From positions 361,001-425,000 of the forward strand of contig NZ_JABEPP010000005.1 in the NCBI RefSeq assembly GCF_013044135.1: 64,000 bases of DNA, given 5' to 3'. This document shows positions 51,501 to 60,204 of this stretch, piece after piece. The notes under the pieces are model-generated. The model ran no database searches, was not told where the DNA came from, and was given only the letters and a program-made list of their open reading frames with translations. The first letter of the stretch is position 1, and each line of letters starts with the position of its first letter. Made by a program: the position numbers and the translations under genes. The stretch is from Enterovirga aerilata. Lineage in GTDB: Bacteria; Pseudomonadota; Alphaproteobacteria; Rhizobiales; Beijerinckiaceae.

Positions 51501-53459
51501 CGTGCCGGGCATGTTGGGCTGGCTGCGCGAGCCGAGCACGTCCTCGTACTGGATGGCGTTCAGGGCCGAGGGCGTGCGCGCCAGATAGCGCATCACGGCT
51601 TCCGTCGGCGGTTCGTCCGGCGGCTCGGGCGAGGGCAGGAGCCGTTCTGCGTGCAGCGCCTGGGCGAGCTTCTCGCGCTCGACCACCCGCTCCCGGCGCT
51701 CCTTCTCGGCACGTTCCGGATCGTAGATCCCGAGGCTCTGGCGAAGGTCGGTGTCGAGGCCGCGCCACCAGCCCACGAAGGTGGGCAGGTCGTGGGTCGT
51801 GACGACGGTCAGCGCGTCCGCCGGGTATTCGGCCGGCGGCTTGAAGCCGCCATCCCCGCTCCGCTCGAAGGAGAGGACGCGATAGCTGAGGATGCCGGAC
51901 CGCATGATCGCGTCCGAGAAGCCCTCCGGACCCGTGCCGAGATCCTCCGCGATGACGAGCGACTTCTGGCGGTGGCTCTCCAGCCGCAGCACGGCGAGCA
52001 TTGCCTCGAAGGGGTAGCTGACATAGGCGCCGGCCGCGCCGCTCTCGCCGACGGGAATCAGGTAGAGCCGCTCGAGCTGGAACGCATGATCGATCCGGAT
52101 CGCGCCGGCATGCCGCATATTGGCCTGGACGAGATCCCGGAAGGCCGCCAGCCCCTGTTCCTCCAGCACGAGGGGGTCGAGCGGCGGGAGGCCCCAATCC
52201 TGCCCCTGCGGCGCGAGCAGGTCGGGCGGTGCGCCGATGGACAGCGTGTTTCCGAACCGCTCCGGATGCGACCAGATCTCCGATCCGCCGCGGTCGGAGC
52301 CGACCGCCAGGTCGCGGTAGAGGCCGAGCGACATGCCCGCCCGCTTCGCCGCCTGCGAGGCGGCCGCGAGCTGGCGGTCGGCGAGGTATTGCAGCCAGGC
52401 ATGGTACTCGACGCGGTCGTGCTTCTCGGCTGCGAAGCGCCGGACGGCCTCCGAGCCGTTCCGCCGGTACTCCTCCGGCCAGTCGCCGAGCCACCACCGG
52501 CCTTCGGCCCGGAAATGCTCGTGCAGGGCCTCGAAGGTGGCGTGAGACAGGAGCTTCTCGCCATGCTCGCGGCGGAAAGCGGCAAAGCCGTCCTCGTCCG
52601 CCCTGCCGCGCTCCTGCCAGAGCGCCTCCAGCACCGGCGAGAGCTCGGTCCATATCCCGGCATGGTCGACGAGCGCCGCATCGCGCAGGGCCGCGATCCG
52701 GGCGGCACGGCCCTCCTCCTCGAGCATCCCGGCCGCCCGGCTCCCCGCGAAGCCCGGCACGGCTTTGGGGTCGATATGGATCGTCTCCAGGAACAGCCTG
52801 GAGGACGGGGAATAGGGCGAGATCTTGGTGCGGTCCGCCGAGAAGAGCGCGTGGACCGGGCTGAGGCCGAGGAAGGACGCGCCGAGCGGACCCGCGCCAG
52901 AGGCCGCTTCCCCGATATCGGCATAGCTGCCGATCCCGAGGTTCGAGCCGGAGCGGAAGGAATAGACCTGCGCCGCGAGGCCCCAGGCCCGTCCGCCGCG
53001 ACGCATCCAGCCCGGCTGCCAGCAGCGCTCCGGCGCGACGATCAGCGTCGAGCGCGCTCGCTCCCCGCCCGCCTCGACATCGAGTTCGTAGTAGCCCTCG
53101 GGCAGGACCGGCAGGTGCAGCATGCGCCCCTGCGCGGACCGTCCCTCGCGGACATGTCCCGCCTCGTCTGTCAGGCGCCAGGAGACCCGCTCGCCGGCAT
53201 TCGGCCGCAGCCGGATGTCGGCCGGCCGGCGCGGCGCGAGGGTCACGAGCTTCGGGACGATCGCGTTCCGGAACGCCTCGATCCGCGCGAGGCTGTCCTG
53301 CGCCTCCCGGTCCGTGCCGGCCGGAAAGCCCAGATGGCCGAGGATGCCTCGCCGGCGCTCCGGTTCGATCTCGACTGGCTGTCCGTGGGCGTCGGTATAG
53401 CGGCTCGGAATGCCGACCAGCTCCGAAAGCCGGCCGATCAGGCTGTCCTCACCGCTCAT
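48591..53459 (-). CDS. 4-alpha-glucanotransferase fused to maltooligosyltrehalose synthase
   Basis: The 1,622-residue protein joins two enzymes. Residues 1 to about 690 are MalQ (GH77), with IRIDHAFQLERLYLIP near 456, VIAEDLGTGP near 507 and TTHDLPTF near 555. Residues about 705-1622 are TreY (GH13): TYRFQFHKDFTFDHAIEALP, GLRIDHIDGLADPEGY, VVEKILEPGEPL and TATHDTKRGED. Both active sites are intact and the linker is short. MalQ rearranges chains, and TreY turns the reducing end into a trehalosyl unit that TreZ cuts. The reading frame overlaps treZ by 11 bases. Confidence 0.95.
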   Translation of the reverse strand: MSGEDSLIGRLSELVGIPSRYTDAHGQPVEIEPERRRGILGHLGFPAGTDREAQDSLARIEAFRNAIVPKLVTLAPRRPADIRLRPNAGERVSWRLTDEAGHVREGRSAQGRMLHLPVLPEGYYELDVEAGGERARSTLIVAPERCWQPGWMRRGGRAWGLAAQVYSFRSGSNLGIGSYADIGEAASGAGPLGASFLGLSPVHALFSADRTKISPYSPSSRLFLETIHIDPKAVPGFAGSRAAGMLEEEGRAARIAALRDAALVDHAGIWTELSPVLEALWQERGRADEDGFAAFRREHGEKLLSHATFEALHEHFRAEGRWWLGDWPEEYRRNGSEAVRRFAAEKHDRVEYHAWLQYLADRQLAAASQAAKRAGMSLGLYRDLAVGSDRGGSEIWSHPERFGNTLSIGAPPDLLAPQGQDWGLPPLDPLVLEEQGLAAFRDLVQANMRHAGAIRIDHAFQLERLYLIPVGESGAAGAYVSYPFEAMLAVLRLESHRQKSLVIAEDLGTGPEGFSDAIMRSGILSYRVLSFERSGDGGFKPPAEYPADALTVVTTHDLPTFVGWWRGLDTDLRQSLGIYDPERAEKERRERVVEREKLAQALHAERLLPSPEPPDEPPTEAVMRYLARTPSALNAIQYEDVLGSRSQPNMPGTTEGHPNWRRKLDLDIATIGAPGGPLAKIAAAVSAEGRGTRATTSPLSSPPPRATYRFQFHKDFTFDHAIEALPYLKKLGISHVYSSPIAKARPGSTHGYDIVDPSAINPELGGEEGFRRLSDALKEHGLCLILDVVPNHLGVGGADNPWWLSTLEWGQLSPHARAFDIDWERLGANGKLIIPVLGERYGDALENGDLRLAFDEAEGSFSVWHHEHRLPITPLSYPLVLDRALAVLDELEGHAEVIAVSDRLRTMVEETSPERRAAFPEEAELLKRRLAAAVTSSDALRAALERAIAVVNGVPGLPESFGTLHRILEMQAYRPAHWRVAASDINYRRFFDINGLGGIRVELPEIFEAAHALVFRLVREGRVHGLRIDHIDGLADPEGYVQKLQSALGPGFYIVVEKILEPGEPLRPWPIAGTTGYDVLNLIDGIFVDTAAAGEFERIYRDFTGLEGSYEEQLRAAKIEILVSSFASELEVLVSDLKRIADGDRRTRDYTVYAIRVALIEIIARFPVYRSYITEEPSPEDVELIESTVAAAKRRSALPDRSVHDFAASALLGRVETEGPGRPAPDHVARFRRRFQQLTGPVMAKSLEDTLFYRYARLISLNEVGGDPGHFGVPLAAFHKANEERARSWPNAMIATATHDTKRGEDARARLNALSEMPEAWREALAAWQEVAAPHLGRVEGAVAPDPNDHYMLLQALLGALPLEILQADGADELERFRTRFHGYVEKALREAKRHSSWVDPNEAYESAARRLVDACLAPGSAFLSRFRPLAARLARAGAVNGLARTVLKCTLPGVPDTYQGCGFWDFSLVDPDNRRPVDYASRARALDAEAPPAELARSWQDGRVKQHVLARLLNDRAARPDLYADGSYEPLGTSDTGARIVAFRRRSGTEELIAVVPRGASRLPDGDGLPLGEAWGDLTAPVPVGRWRSILDDREIHAGQDGVAARELFAALPVSVLRRAE

Positions 53460-55275
53460 CCGCAGCTCCGGTCATGAAGAACCCGGCCCAGGCCGGGAGA
53501 AGCGGGCCGGGTCCGGTCGTGTCGAGGCCGGGGCTCGCCCAGATCAAACGACCGGAATACCCGCCCGGGAGTTCCATCGCCTCGGACCCGAGATTCGCGA
53601 CGAAACGCAGCGTGCCGCCGTCGAACCGCCAGGTGACATCGATCGAGCGCGGGGTCGGCATCCGGCCCTCGGCCCCCCTATACCGGGTCTTCGTCAGCGG
53701 GATGACGTGCTCGCGCCTGAGCGCGATGAGCCGGCGCGTGTCGGCGAGCACGGAGGCATGCGGCTCCCGCTCCGCCTCGCTCCAGTCGAGGGTGGAGCGC
53801 TGGAAGGTCGCCTCGGCCGTCGGGTCCGGGATGGTCTCGGCCGCGGCGGGATCGCTGAAGGCGGCGAAATGCTGGAACTCGCGCCTGCGCCCCTCGCGCA
53901 CGGCGCGCGACAGATCCTCGTCCGGCGCGAAATCGACGAAGAACTGATACGGCGCGGAAGCCGACCATTCCTCCCCCATGAACAGCATCGGGATCTGGGG
54001 GGAGAGAAGCAGGCCCGCCCGCGCCAGCGCCAGCCGGTTCGGGTCCGCAAGGGCGGACAGGCGGTCGCCGAAGGCCCGATTCCCGATCTGGTCGTGGTTC
54101 TGGAGGAAGGCCACGAAGGCCGAGGGCGGAAGATGACCCGAGGGCTCGCCGCGCAGCTTGCCGCCGGCATGCCGGGAGGGATCGCCCTGGTAGCCGAAAC
54201 CTTCCGTCAGGCAGCGCAGGAGGCGCTCGACCGGCTTGTCCGAGAAGTCCTGGTAATAGGCCTCGCTCTCGCCGGTCAGCAGGACGTGCCAGCAATGGTG
54301 GACGTCATCGTTCCACTGCGCCGTGTGCAGGAGAGGCCTGCCGGCCTCGTCCCGCTCCAGCCAGCGCGCCTGGTTCTTCTCGTTCTCCAGCACCAGGTGG
54401 ACATGCCTGCCGGGCGAGGCTGCGCGCGCCCGCTCGGCGATCTCGGCGAGGATGTTGTGCTCGCTGTCGTCGAGGATCGCGTGAACCGCGTCGAAGCGAA
54501 GGCCGTCGACGTTGAACTCTTCGATCCAGTAGAGCGCGTTGTGAATGAAGAAGTCGCGGACGGGGCGACCTTCCCGGCCGTCGAAGTTCAGGCCGGGCCC
54601 CCAGGGGGTCTGATGGCGCTCGGTGAAGAACTGCTCGGCATACTGGCCGAGATAGTTCCCGGCGGGACCGAAGTGGTTATAGACCACGTCGATCAGCACC
54701 ATGATCCCGAGGGAATGCGCGCGATCGATGAAGCGCTTCAGGTCCTCCGGGCGGCCGTAGATCGAATCCGGCGCATAGGGCAGCACGCCGTCATAGCCCC
54801 AGTTGCGGCTCCCGGCGAAGTCGGCGAGCGGCAGCAGCTCGACGGCCGTGACGCCCAGATCGGCGAGCGCGGGCAGCCGCTCGGCGAAGGCCGCATAGGT
54901 CCCCTCCGGCGTCGCGGTGCCGACATGGGCCTCATAGATGACCGCCTCTTCCCAGGGCCGGCCGGCCCAGCCCCGATCCTGCCAGTCGTAGGAGCGCGGA
55001 TCGACGACCTCGCTGAGCCCCGATACGTCGTCCGGCTGAAAGCGCGAGGCCGGATCCGGAACGACGGTGTCGCCGTCGATGCGGAAGCCGTAGCGGCTGC
55101 CGTCGCGCGCCTCAGGCAGGACGAGCCGCCGCCAGCCACCGCCCGCATCGGGCATGTCGTGCTCGGCCCCGTCCACAACGAGCGCAACGCTCCCCGCGCT
55201 CGGGGCCCAGAGCGCGAACCGCACTCCGCGATCCATGACCTCGGCCCCGAACGGCATGGCATGCCGTCGCCGCAT
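53449..55275 (-). CDS. treZ: Maltooligosyltrehalose trehalohydrolase
   Basis: TreZ releases trehalose from maltooligosyltrehalose made by TreY. The 608-residue protein has an N-terminal immunoglobulin-like domain (about 5-95, VRFALWAPSAGSVALVVDG) and the GH13 barrel: VYEAHVGTAT-like start, NWGYDGVLPYAPDSIYG, GLRFDAVHAI with the nucleophile near 261 and VLENEKN near 297. The ATG has AGGGA upstream and lies four bases after the glgX stop. Its end overlaps malQ-treY. Confidence 0.95.
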   Translation of the reverse strand: MRRRHAMPFGAEVMDRGVRFALWAPSAGSVALVVDGAEHDMPDAGGGWRRLVLPEARDGSRYGFRIDGDTVVPDPASRFQPDDVSGLSEVVDPRSYDWQDRGWAGRPWEEAVIYEAHVGTATPEGTYAAFAERLPALADLGVTAVELLPLADFAGSRNWGYDGVLPYAPDSIYGRPEDLKRFIDRAHSLGIMVLIDVVYNHFGPAGNYLGQYAEQFFTERHQTPWGPGLNFDGREGRPVRDFFIHNALYWIEEFNVDGLRFDAVHAILDDSEHNILAEIAERARAASPGRHVHLVLENEKNQARWLERDEAGRPLLHTAQWNDDVHHCWHVLLTGESEAYYQDFSDKPVERLLRCLTEGFGYQGDPSRHAGGKLRGEPSGHLPPSAFVAFLQNHDQIGNRAFGDRLSALADPNRLALARAGLLLSPQIPMLFMGEEWSASAPYQFFVDFAPDEDLSRAVREGRRREFQHFAAFSDPAAAETIPDPTAEATFQRSTLDWSEAEREPHASVLADTRRLIALRREHVIPLTKTRYRGAEGRMPTPRSIDVTWRFDGGTLRFVANLGSEAMELPGGYSGRLIWASPGLDTTGPGPLLPAWAGFFMTGAADER

Positions 55276-55279
55276 GTCC

Positions 55280-57382
55280 CTATCCTGTCTGCTTGATGCC
55301 CCTGAAGAGTATCACGGAACGGGGCTCGACAATGAAGGTTCCGCCGGCCTGACACGTCCGTTCGGGAGCGTCCGGACGGCCCGTGGGAATGCCCGTATCG
55401 AGGAGGGGCGCCCAGCCGGCGGCGCCCAGTCCGGGCACCGCGAACCGGATCGCGGCGTCACCCGAATTGAGGAGCGCGAACAGCATCCGGCCATCCGGCG
55501 CATCGCTTCCCAGCACCATCCCGAGCGCCCTGCGATGCTCGTCCTGCCACTCGCCGGCCGCGATCTCGCCGCCGTCCGGCTTGAGCCAATGGACGTCCTT
55601 GAGCCCGGTTCCGGGATCGGGGATCCCGTACAGGAACCCGGTGCGCCGGAGCGCCGCGTGGGAGCGGCGGATGTCGGCCAGATAGGCAACGAAGTCGGGG
55701 AGGGCCGGATCCTCCTCCGCGCCGCGCTCCCAGTCCAGCCAGGCAGTCGGGTTATCCTGGCAATAGGCGTTGTTGTTGCCGCCCTGGCTGCGCGAGAGCT
55801 CGTCCCCCATGAGCAGCATCGGCACGCCCTGGGCCAGCATCGCGGTCGCGAGCAGGTTCCGCTTCTGCCGGGCGCGGAGCGCGCGGACGGCCGGATCGTC
55901 GGTCGGGCCCTCCACGCCGCAATTCCAGGAATGGTTGTGGCCGTGGCCGTCCCGGTTCTCCTCCCCGTTCGCCCAGTTGTGGCGCCGTTCGTAGGCGACG
56001 AGATCGGCGAGCGTGTAGCCGTCATGCGAGGCCACGTAGTTCACGCTCGCGCAGGGGCCGCGCCCGCTCGGCTCGAAGATCTCGCGCGATCCGGCGATGG
56101 CCCGCACGAGGCCCGGGACCTGCCCCTCCTCGCCGCGCCAGAAGCGCCGGACAGGATCCCGGAACAGGTCGTTCCACTCTCCCCAGCCGGGAGGAAACCC
56201 GCCCAGCCGATAGCCGCCCTCGCCGATATCCCAGGGCTCCGCGATCAGCTTGACGCGGCCGAGCACCGGGTCGGCCGCGAGCTGGGCGAAGAACGGGCAC
56301 TCGGGATCGAAGTCGTAGGGATTGCGGGCGAGCGTCGAGGCCAGATCGAACCGGAACCCGTCGACGTGGTATTCCTCGACCCAGAGCCGGAGCGAGTCGA
56401 GCACATGGCGGACGACCGCCGGCCGGCTCAGATCCAGGGAGTTGCCGCAGCCGGTGCAGTTGAAGGTGCGGCGCGGATCGCCGGGCGCGGGCTTGTAGTA
56501 GACCGCGTTGTCGATGCCCCGGAAGGAGAGGGTCGGACCCGTCTCCTCCAGCTCCGCCGTGTGATTGTAGACGACGTCGAGGATCACCTCGATCCCGGCG
56601 CGGTGCAGGACGCGGACCGCCTCCTTGAGGCCGGGCAATCCGGCCGGACCGAGATAGCGCGCCTCGGGCGCGAAGAAGCCGAGGGAGGAGTAGCCCCAGT
56701 AGTTCGTCAGCCCCCGCTGCACCAGAAAGCGGTCATCCGCGAAGGCGTGGATCGGCAGGAGTTCGATCGCCGTGACCCCGAGCCGCTGCAGATGCGCGAC
56801 GATCGCCGGATGGCCGAGCGCCTCATAGGTGCCCCGCAGCTCGGGCGGGATGCCCGGGTGCAGCCGCGTCAGGCCTCTCACATGGGCTTCGTAGATCAGG
56901 GTCTCGGACCAGGGCCGGCGCGGCGGCGCATCGCCCCGCCAGTCGAAGGCTGGATCGACCACGACGCAGCGCGGCATGAAGGGCGCGCTGTCGCTCTCGC
57001 TGAAGCTGAGATCCGCCTCCTCCGCGTCCGGCAGGAACCCGTAGGTGGCGTCGTCCCACCGGATCGCGCCGCTCAGTAGGCGGGCATGCGGGTCGAGCAG
57101 GAGCTTGTTGGGATTGAAGCGGTGGCCGGCGAGCGGCTCGTACGGGCCGTGCACCCGGTAGCCGTAGAGCTGGCCGGGGCCGACGCCTTCCAGCCTGGCA
57201 TGCCAGGTGTCCCCCGTCCGCTCGAGCGGAACCCGCGCGCGCTCCGCCGGCGCGTCCTCGTCGAACAGGCAGAGCTCGACCGCCTCGGCATGAGCGGAGA
57301 AGAGCGCGAACTCGACGCCCGTGCCGGTCCAGTTCGCTCCAAGGGCGGCTGGAACGGCCCCGGCGGGCACGGGGCCGGTCAC
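55280..57382 (-). CDS. glgX: Glycogen debranching enzyme GlgX
   Basis: GlgX cuts alpha-1,6 links of short branches in glycogen. The 700-residue isoamylase-type protein has a CBM48 domain, then YEAHVRGLTRLHPGIP, NHTAELEETGPTLSFRG, HVDGFRFDLAST with the nucleophile near 345, LIAEPWDIGEGGYRLG near 381, and VASHDGYTLADLVAY. The GTG start at 57382 lacks a clear ribosome site, so it may start slightly further in. It is 40 bases after otsA. Confidence 0.94.
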   Translation of the reverse strand: MTGPVPAGAVPAALGANWTGTGVEFALFSAHAEAVELCLFDEDAPAERARVPLERTGDTWHARLEGVGPGQLYGYRVHGPYEPLAGHRFNPNKLLLDPHARLLSGAIRWDDATYGFLPDAEEADLSFSESDSAPFMPRCVVVDPAFDWRGDAPPRRPWSETLIYEAHVRGLTRLHPGIPPELRGTYEALGHPAIVAHLQRLGVTAIELLPIHAFADDRFLVQRGLTNYWGYSSLGFFAPEARYLGPAGLPGLKEAVRVLHRAGIEVILDVVYNHTAELEETGPTLSFRGIDNAVYYKPAPGDPRRTFNCTGCGNSLDLSRPAVVRHVLDSLRLWVEEYHVDGFRFDLASTLARNPYDFDPECPFFAQLAADPVLGRVKLIAEPWDIGEGGYRLGGFPPGWGEWNDLFRDPVRRFWRGEEGQVPGLVRAIAGSREIFEPSGRGPCASVNYVASHDGYTLADLVAYERRHNWANGEENRDGHGHNHSWNCGVEGPTDDPAVRALRARQKRNLLATAMLAQGVPMLLMGDELSRSQGGNNNAYCQDNPTAWLDWERGAEEDPALPDFVAYLADIRRSHAALRRTGFLYGIPDPGTGLKDVHWLKPDGGEIAAGEWQDEHRRALGMVLGSDAPDGRMLFALLNSGDAAIRFAVPGLGAAGWAPLLDTGIPTGRPDAPERTCQAGGTFIVEPRSVILFRGIKQTG

Positions 57383-57422
57383 GGGAGGGAGCCCGGCCGG
57401 ACCCCTCGCGCAGGCGATCCGG

Positions 57423-59015
57423 TCAGGCGGTCGCGCCGGCCATGCCGCGCGCGTGCTCGGACGGTGAGCCGTCCCCTCGCGCCAGAGTGTCCAGGAAGCT
57501 GCGCCACCAGTCGTTCACCGTATGCGTCTCGAGGTGCCGCATCATGGCGCTCCAGCGCTCGCGTCGCTCGGCGAGAGACATCGCGAAGGCCCGTGCGATT
57601 CCCGAGGCGGTCCCCGCCGCATCGTAGGGATTGACGATGACCGCTCCGTCAAGCTCGAACGCGGCGCCCGCATAGCGCGAGAGCACGAGCACGCCCGGGT
57701 TATCCGGCGATTGCGAGGCGACGTATTCCTTGGCGACGAGGTTCATGCCGTCCCGCAGGGGCGTGACCAGCCCGACCTGCGCGGACCGGTAGAGCCCCGT
57801 GAGGGTCACGTGCGGGATATTCTGGTTGAGATAGCGGATGGGCGTCCAGTCCACGGTGCCGTAGGCGCCGTTCGCCTCGCCCACGCGGCCGGCCACCTCC
57901 TGCTGGATCTGCTTGTATTCCGGGACGTCCGAGCGCGATTTCGGCGTGACCTGGAGGTAGGTCACCCGGCCGCGCTCCTCGGGATGGGCGTCGAGATAGG
58001 CGCAGAACGACTTGATGCGCTCGTCGATCCCCTTCGAGTAGTCCAGCCGGTCGACACCGATCATGAGCTTCTGCTGGCCGAGGGTCGAGACGAACCGCTT
58101 CACGGCCGGCAGATTCTCGGCCTTGGCCGCGGCTTGCCGGAAGGCATCCGTGTCGATGCCGATCGGGAAGGCGCCGACCTGGACGCGCCGGCCCTGCGCT
58201 TCATACCATCCCACCCCGAGGTGCTTCGCGAGGCCCTCCTCGGCGAGGCAGCGTCCGAAATTCTCCGCGTCCCGCGGGGTCTGGAAGCCGATCACGTCAT
58301 AGGCGGTGAGATCGGCGAGGAGCCGCCGGTATTCCGGCAGCGCGCTCGCGATCTCCGGGCAGGGCCAGGGGATGTGCAGGAAGAAGCCGAGGCGTCCGCC
58401 GAAGCCGCGGGCGCGCAGCTCCGATCCCATCGGGATCATGTGATAGTCGTGCACCCAGACGAGATCGCCCGGCTCGAGCAGCCGCACGAGCTTTCGCGCG
58501 AGGAAGCCGTTCACCCGGAAATAGGCCGCGGTGTCCCGCTCGGAGAAATGCGCGAGGTCGAGCCGGTAGTGGCAGACCGGCCAGAGCGCCCGGTTCGAGA
58601 AGCCGAGATAGTATTCCTCGACGTCCCGCTTGGTCAGGTCCGTGACCGCGAAGTTGATGCGACCGACCTGATGCTCGTCCAGCGCGTCGGCATCGATCGC
58701 CGGACGCGCGTCGCCCGACCAGCCGAACCAGACGCCGCCATGCTCCTTGAGCGCAGCTTCCAGGGCCACCGCGAGGCCGCCGGCACCGCCGGCGCCACGC
58801 CGGCCCGGCACGGGCACCCGGTTCGAGACGACGACGAGCCTGCTCTCCCTAGAGCGGCCCCGTCGCCGCGGCAGTTCGGAGGGGCTCTCGGTGGAAGAGT
58901 CCGCCTGGCCTGCCGGCCTCAGGACCGCCGACGTGAACTCCGTCCGCCCCTTCATCTCCGGACGACTTCCCCCCGCCTCGGTCTGCCCGACCTGGATGCC
59001 GTATGATTTTATCAT
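57423..59015 (-). CDS. otsA: Trehalose-6-phosphate synthase
   Basis: OtsA joins UDP-glucose and glucose-6-phosphate. The 530-residue protein has the GT20 signatures LVVVSNRVPVPG, GGLAVALEAAL, WVHDYHMIPMG, DRLDYSKGI and RDGMNLVAKEY. The N-terminal 60 residues are a non-conserved, Ser/Arg-rich extension. ATG 59015 is used; ATG 58955 (MKGRTEF) is a plausible alternative. An EcfG-type promoter lies 33-58 bases upstream, between otsB and otsA, so the downstream part of the operon can be induced separately under stress. Confidence 0.94.
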   Translation of the reverse strand: MIKSYGIQVGQTEAGGSRPEMKGRTEFTSAVLRPAGQADSSTESPSELPRRRGRSRESRLVVVSNRVPVPGRRGAGGAGGLAVALEAALKEHGGVWFGWSGDARPAIDADALDEHQVGRINFAVTDLTKRDVEEYYLGFSNRALWPVCHYRLDLAHFSERDTAAYFRVNGFLARKLVRLLEPGDLVWVHDYHMIPMGSELRARGFGGRLGFFLHIPWPCPEIASALPEYRRLLADLTAYDVIGFQTPRDAENFGRCLAEEGLAKHLGVGWYEAQGRRVQVGAFPIGIDTDAFRQAAAKAENLPAVKRFVSTLGQQKLMIGVDRLDYSKGIDERIKSFCAYLDAHPEERGRVTYLQVTPKSRSDVPEYKQIQQEVAGRVGEANGAYGTVDWTPIRYLNQNIPHVTLTGLYRSAQVGLVTPLRDGMNLVAKEYVASQSPDNPGVLVLSRYAGAAFELDGAVIVNPYDAAGTASGIARAFAMSLAERRERWSAMMRHLETHTVNDWWRSFLDTLARGDGSPSEHARGMAGATA

Positions 59016-59047
59016 CGTTGACGCCGACCCGAACCCCTCGTTCCAAG

Positions 59048-59073
59048 AACCCGCTCGGCTGGGAATGGGTTCC
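59048..59073 (-). promoter_or_regulatory. EcfG (general stress sigma) type promoter before otsA
   Basis: On the minus strand GGAAC (59073-59069) and GGTT (59051-59048) are separated by 17 bases, fitting the alphaproteobacterial GGAAC-N17-CGTT consensus except for the first -10 base. otsA is a known general-stress target in rhizobia. Transcription would start near 59040. Confidence 0.5.
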
Positions 59074-59084
59074 CGGTGGGGGTA

Positions 59085-59849
59085 TCAGGCCGGCTGCAGG
59101 TCTTCCCACGAGAGCCGGCCCGCGAGCCAGCCGGACATGGCCTCCCGGAGCTCCGCAGGGGTTGCCAGCCGATAGCGGGCGAGCGTCTCTCCCGGCCCGA
59201 TCTTCACGGTGACGCCGCCCATCCGGTTCACCGCGTCGAAGCCGTGCTCGTCCGTCCTGTCGTCGCCGATGAAGACGGGGCGGCGCCCGCCGTAAGGCGC
59301 CATCTGCATCAGGGCCCGGATGCCCTCGCCCTTGCCGGCCTGGGCGGGAACGATTTCCCGGACGGCCTTGCCCTCCTGGATCTTGTAGGCAGGGCCCAGC
59401 TCGGCCGCGAGCGCGTCGATCGCCGCCCTGGCCTCCGCCTCGGCTTCGGGCGCCATGCGCCAATGGACCGCGACGCCGATCCTCTTGTCCTCAACGATCA
59501 GGCCCGGATGGGGCGAAAGCCTCGCCCGCAGCTCGGCGATGCGCGGCCGCAGGTCGGCAAGGCCCTCCGGAAAGGCCACCTGCCCCCCGACCCGGCGCTC
59601 CAGCCCGTGCATGCCGCAGGCGTCGAGCCCAAGGCCGGGCAGGAAGTGGTCGATCCCAGCGATCGATCGCCCGGTGACGATCGCGAGCGCGCCACCGAGG
59701 CGGTCGCGGAGCGCGGCGAGCAGCAGGGGCAGTTCGGGCGCCACCACGACCGAGTCCGGCGTAGGTGCGATCTCGACAAGGGTCCCGTCGAAATCGAGGA
59801 AGAGCGCGAAGCCGGGGCCCCTCTCGCCCTCGGCCTGGGCTGAATCCAT
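59085..59849 (-). CDS. otsB: Trehalose-6-phosphate phosphatase
   Basis: OtsB removes phosphate from trehalose-6-phosphate. The 254-residue HAD-family protein has motif I FLDFDGTLVEI (Asp nucleophile about 19), SIAGIDHFLPG-like cap residues, ACGMHGLE, and motif IV GDDRTDEHGF. It is first of the enzyme genes, 10 bases after the DUF2934 gene. Confidence 0.94.
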   Translation of the reverse strand: MDSAQAEGERGPGFALFLDFDGTLVEIAPTPDSVVVAPELPLLLAALRDRLGGALAIVTGRSIAGIDHFLPGLGLDACGMHGLERRVGGQVAFPEGLADLRPRIAELRARLSPHPGLIVEDKRIGVAVHWRMAPEAEAEARAAIDALAAELGPAYKIQEGKAVREIVPAQAGKGEGIRALMQMAPYGGRRPVFIGDDRTDEHGFDAVNRMGGVTVKIGPGETLARYRLATPAELREAMSGWLAGRLSWEDLQPA

Positions 59850-59859
59850 CGTGTCCCGG

Positions 59860-60204
59860 TCAGGCCTTCTTCTTCGCCTTCGAGCCCCCGGCCGCCGTCT
59901 TCGCGGAGGCCTTCGGCGCAGGCTCTTCCTTCTTCGTGGAGGCGGCGGTCTTGGCGCTCTTCGGCGCCGGCTTCTTCGCCGCGTCCTCGCCGGACGGTGC
60001 CGTCGCGCCCTTCGCCTTCGATTTCGGGGCGGAATCGGCCGTCTTGCCTGCCTTGCCGCGCTTTGCGCCCGAATCCTTGCTCTCGGCGTCGATTTCGGCG
60101 CAGGCCTGCGCCCAATGCTCGTCCGCCTTCCCTTCCGGCCGCCCGCTCTCTTCCCACAGCTTGTGAGCGCGCTCCCGAACCCTGCGGTCTCTCTCAGACT
60201 CCAT
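59860..60204 (-). CDS. DUF2934 protein with a Lys/Ala-rich tail
   Basis: The 114-residue protein has the short DUF2934 helix (residues 1-40: RVRERAHKLWEESGRPEGKA, then DEHWAQACAEI). The rest, about 45-114, is Lys/Ala/Ser/Pro-rich with repeated KSA and KTAA motifs, resembling histone-H1-like tails and disordered stress proteins. It leads the trehalose/glucan operon, 10 bases before otsB, suggesting a role in stress or desiccation. The ATG at 60204 is preferred over one 33 bases upstream because it starts the domain. Confidence 0.75.
   Translation of the reverse strand: MESERDRRVRERAHKLWEESGRPEGKADEHWAQACAEIDAESKDSGAKRGKAGKTADSAPKSKAKGATAPSGEDAAKKPAPKSAKTAASTKKEEPAPKASAKTAAGGSKAKKKA

Noticed and set aside
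48936-53477. Very long open frame on the plus strand opposite malQ-treY
   Set aside because: Arg/Glu/Asp/Val-rich translation with no family motif; it mirrors a GC-rich gene with strong third-position bias.
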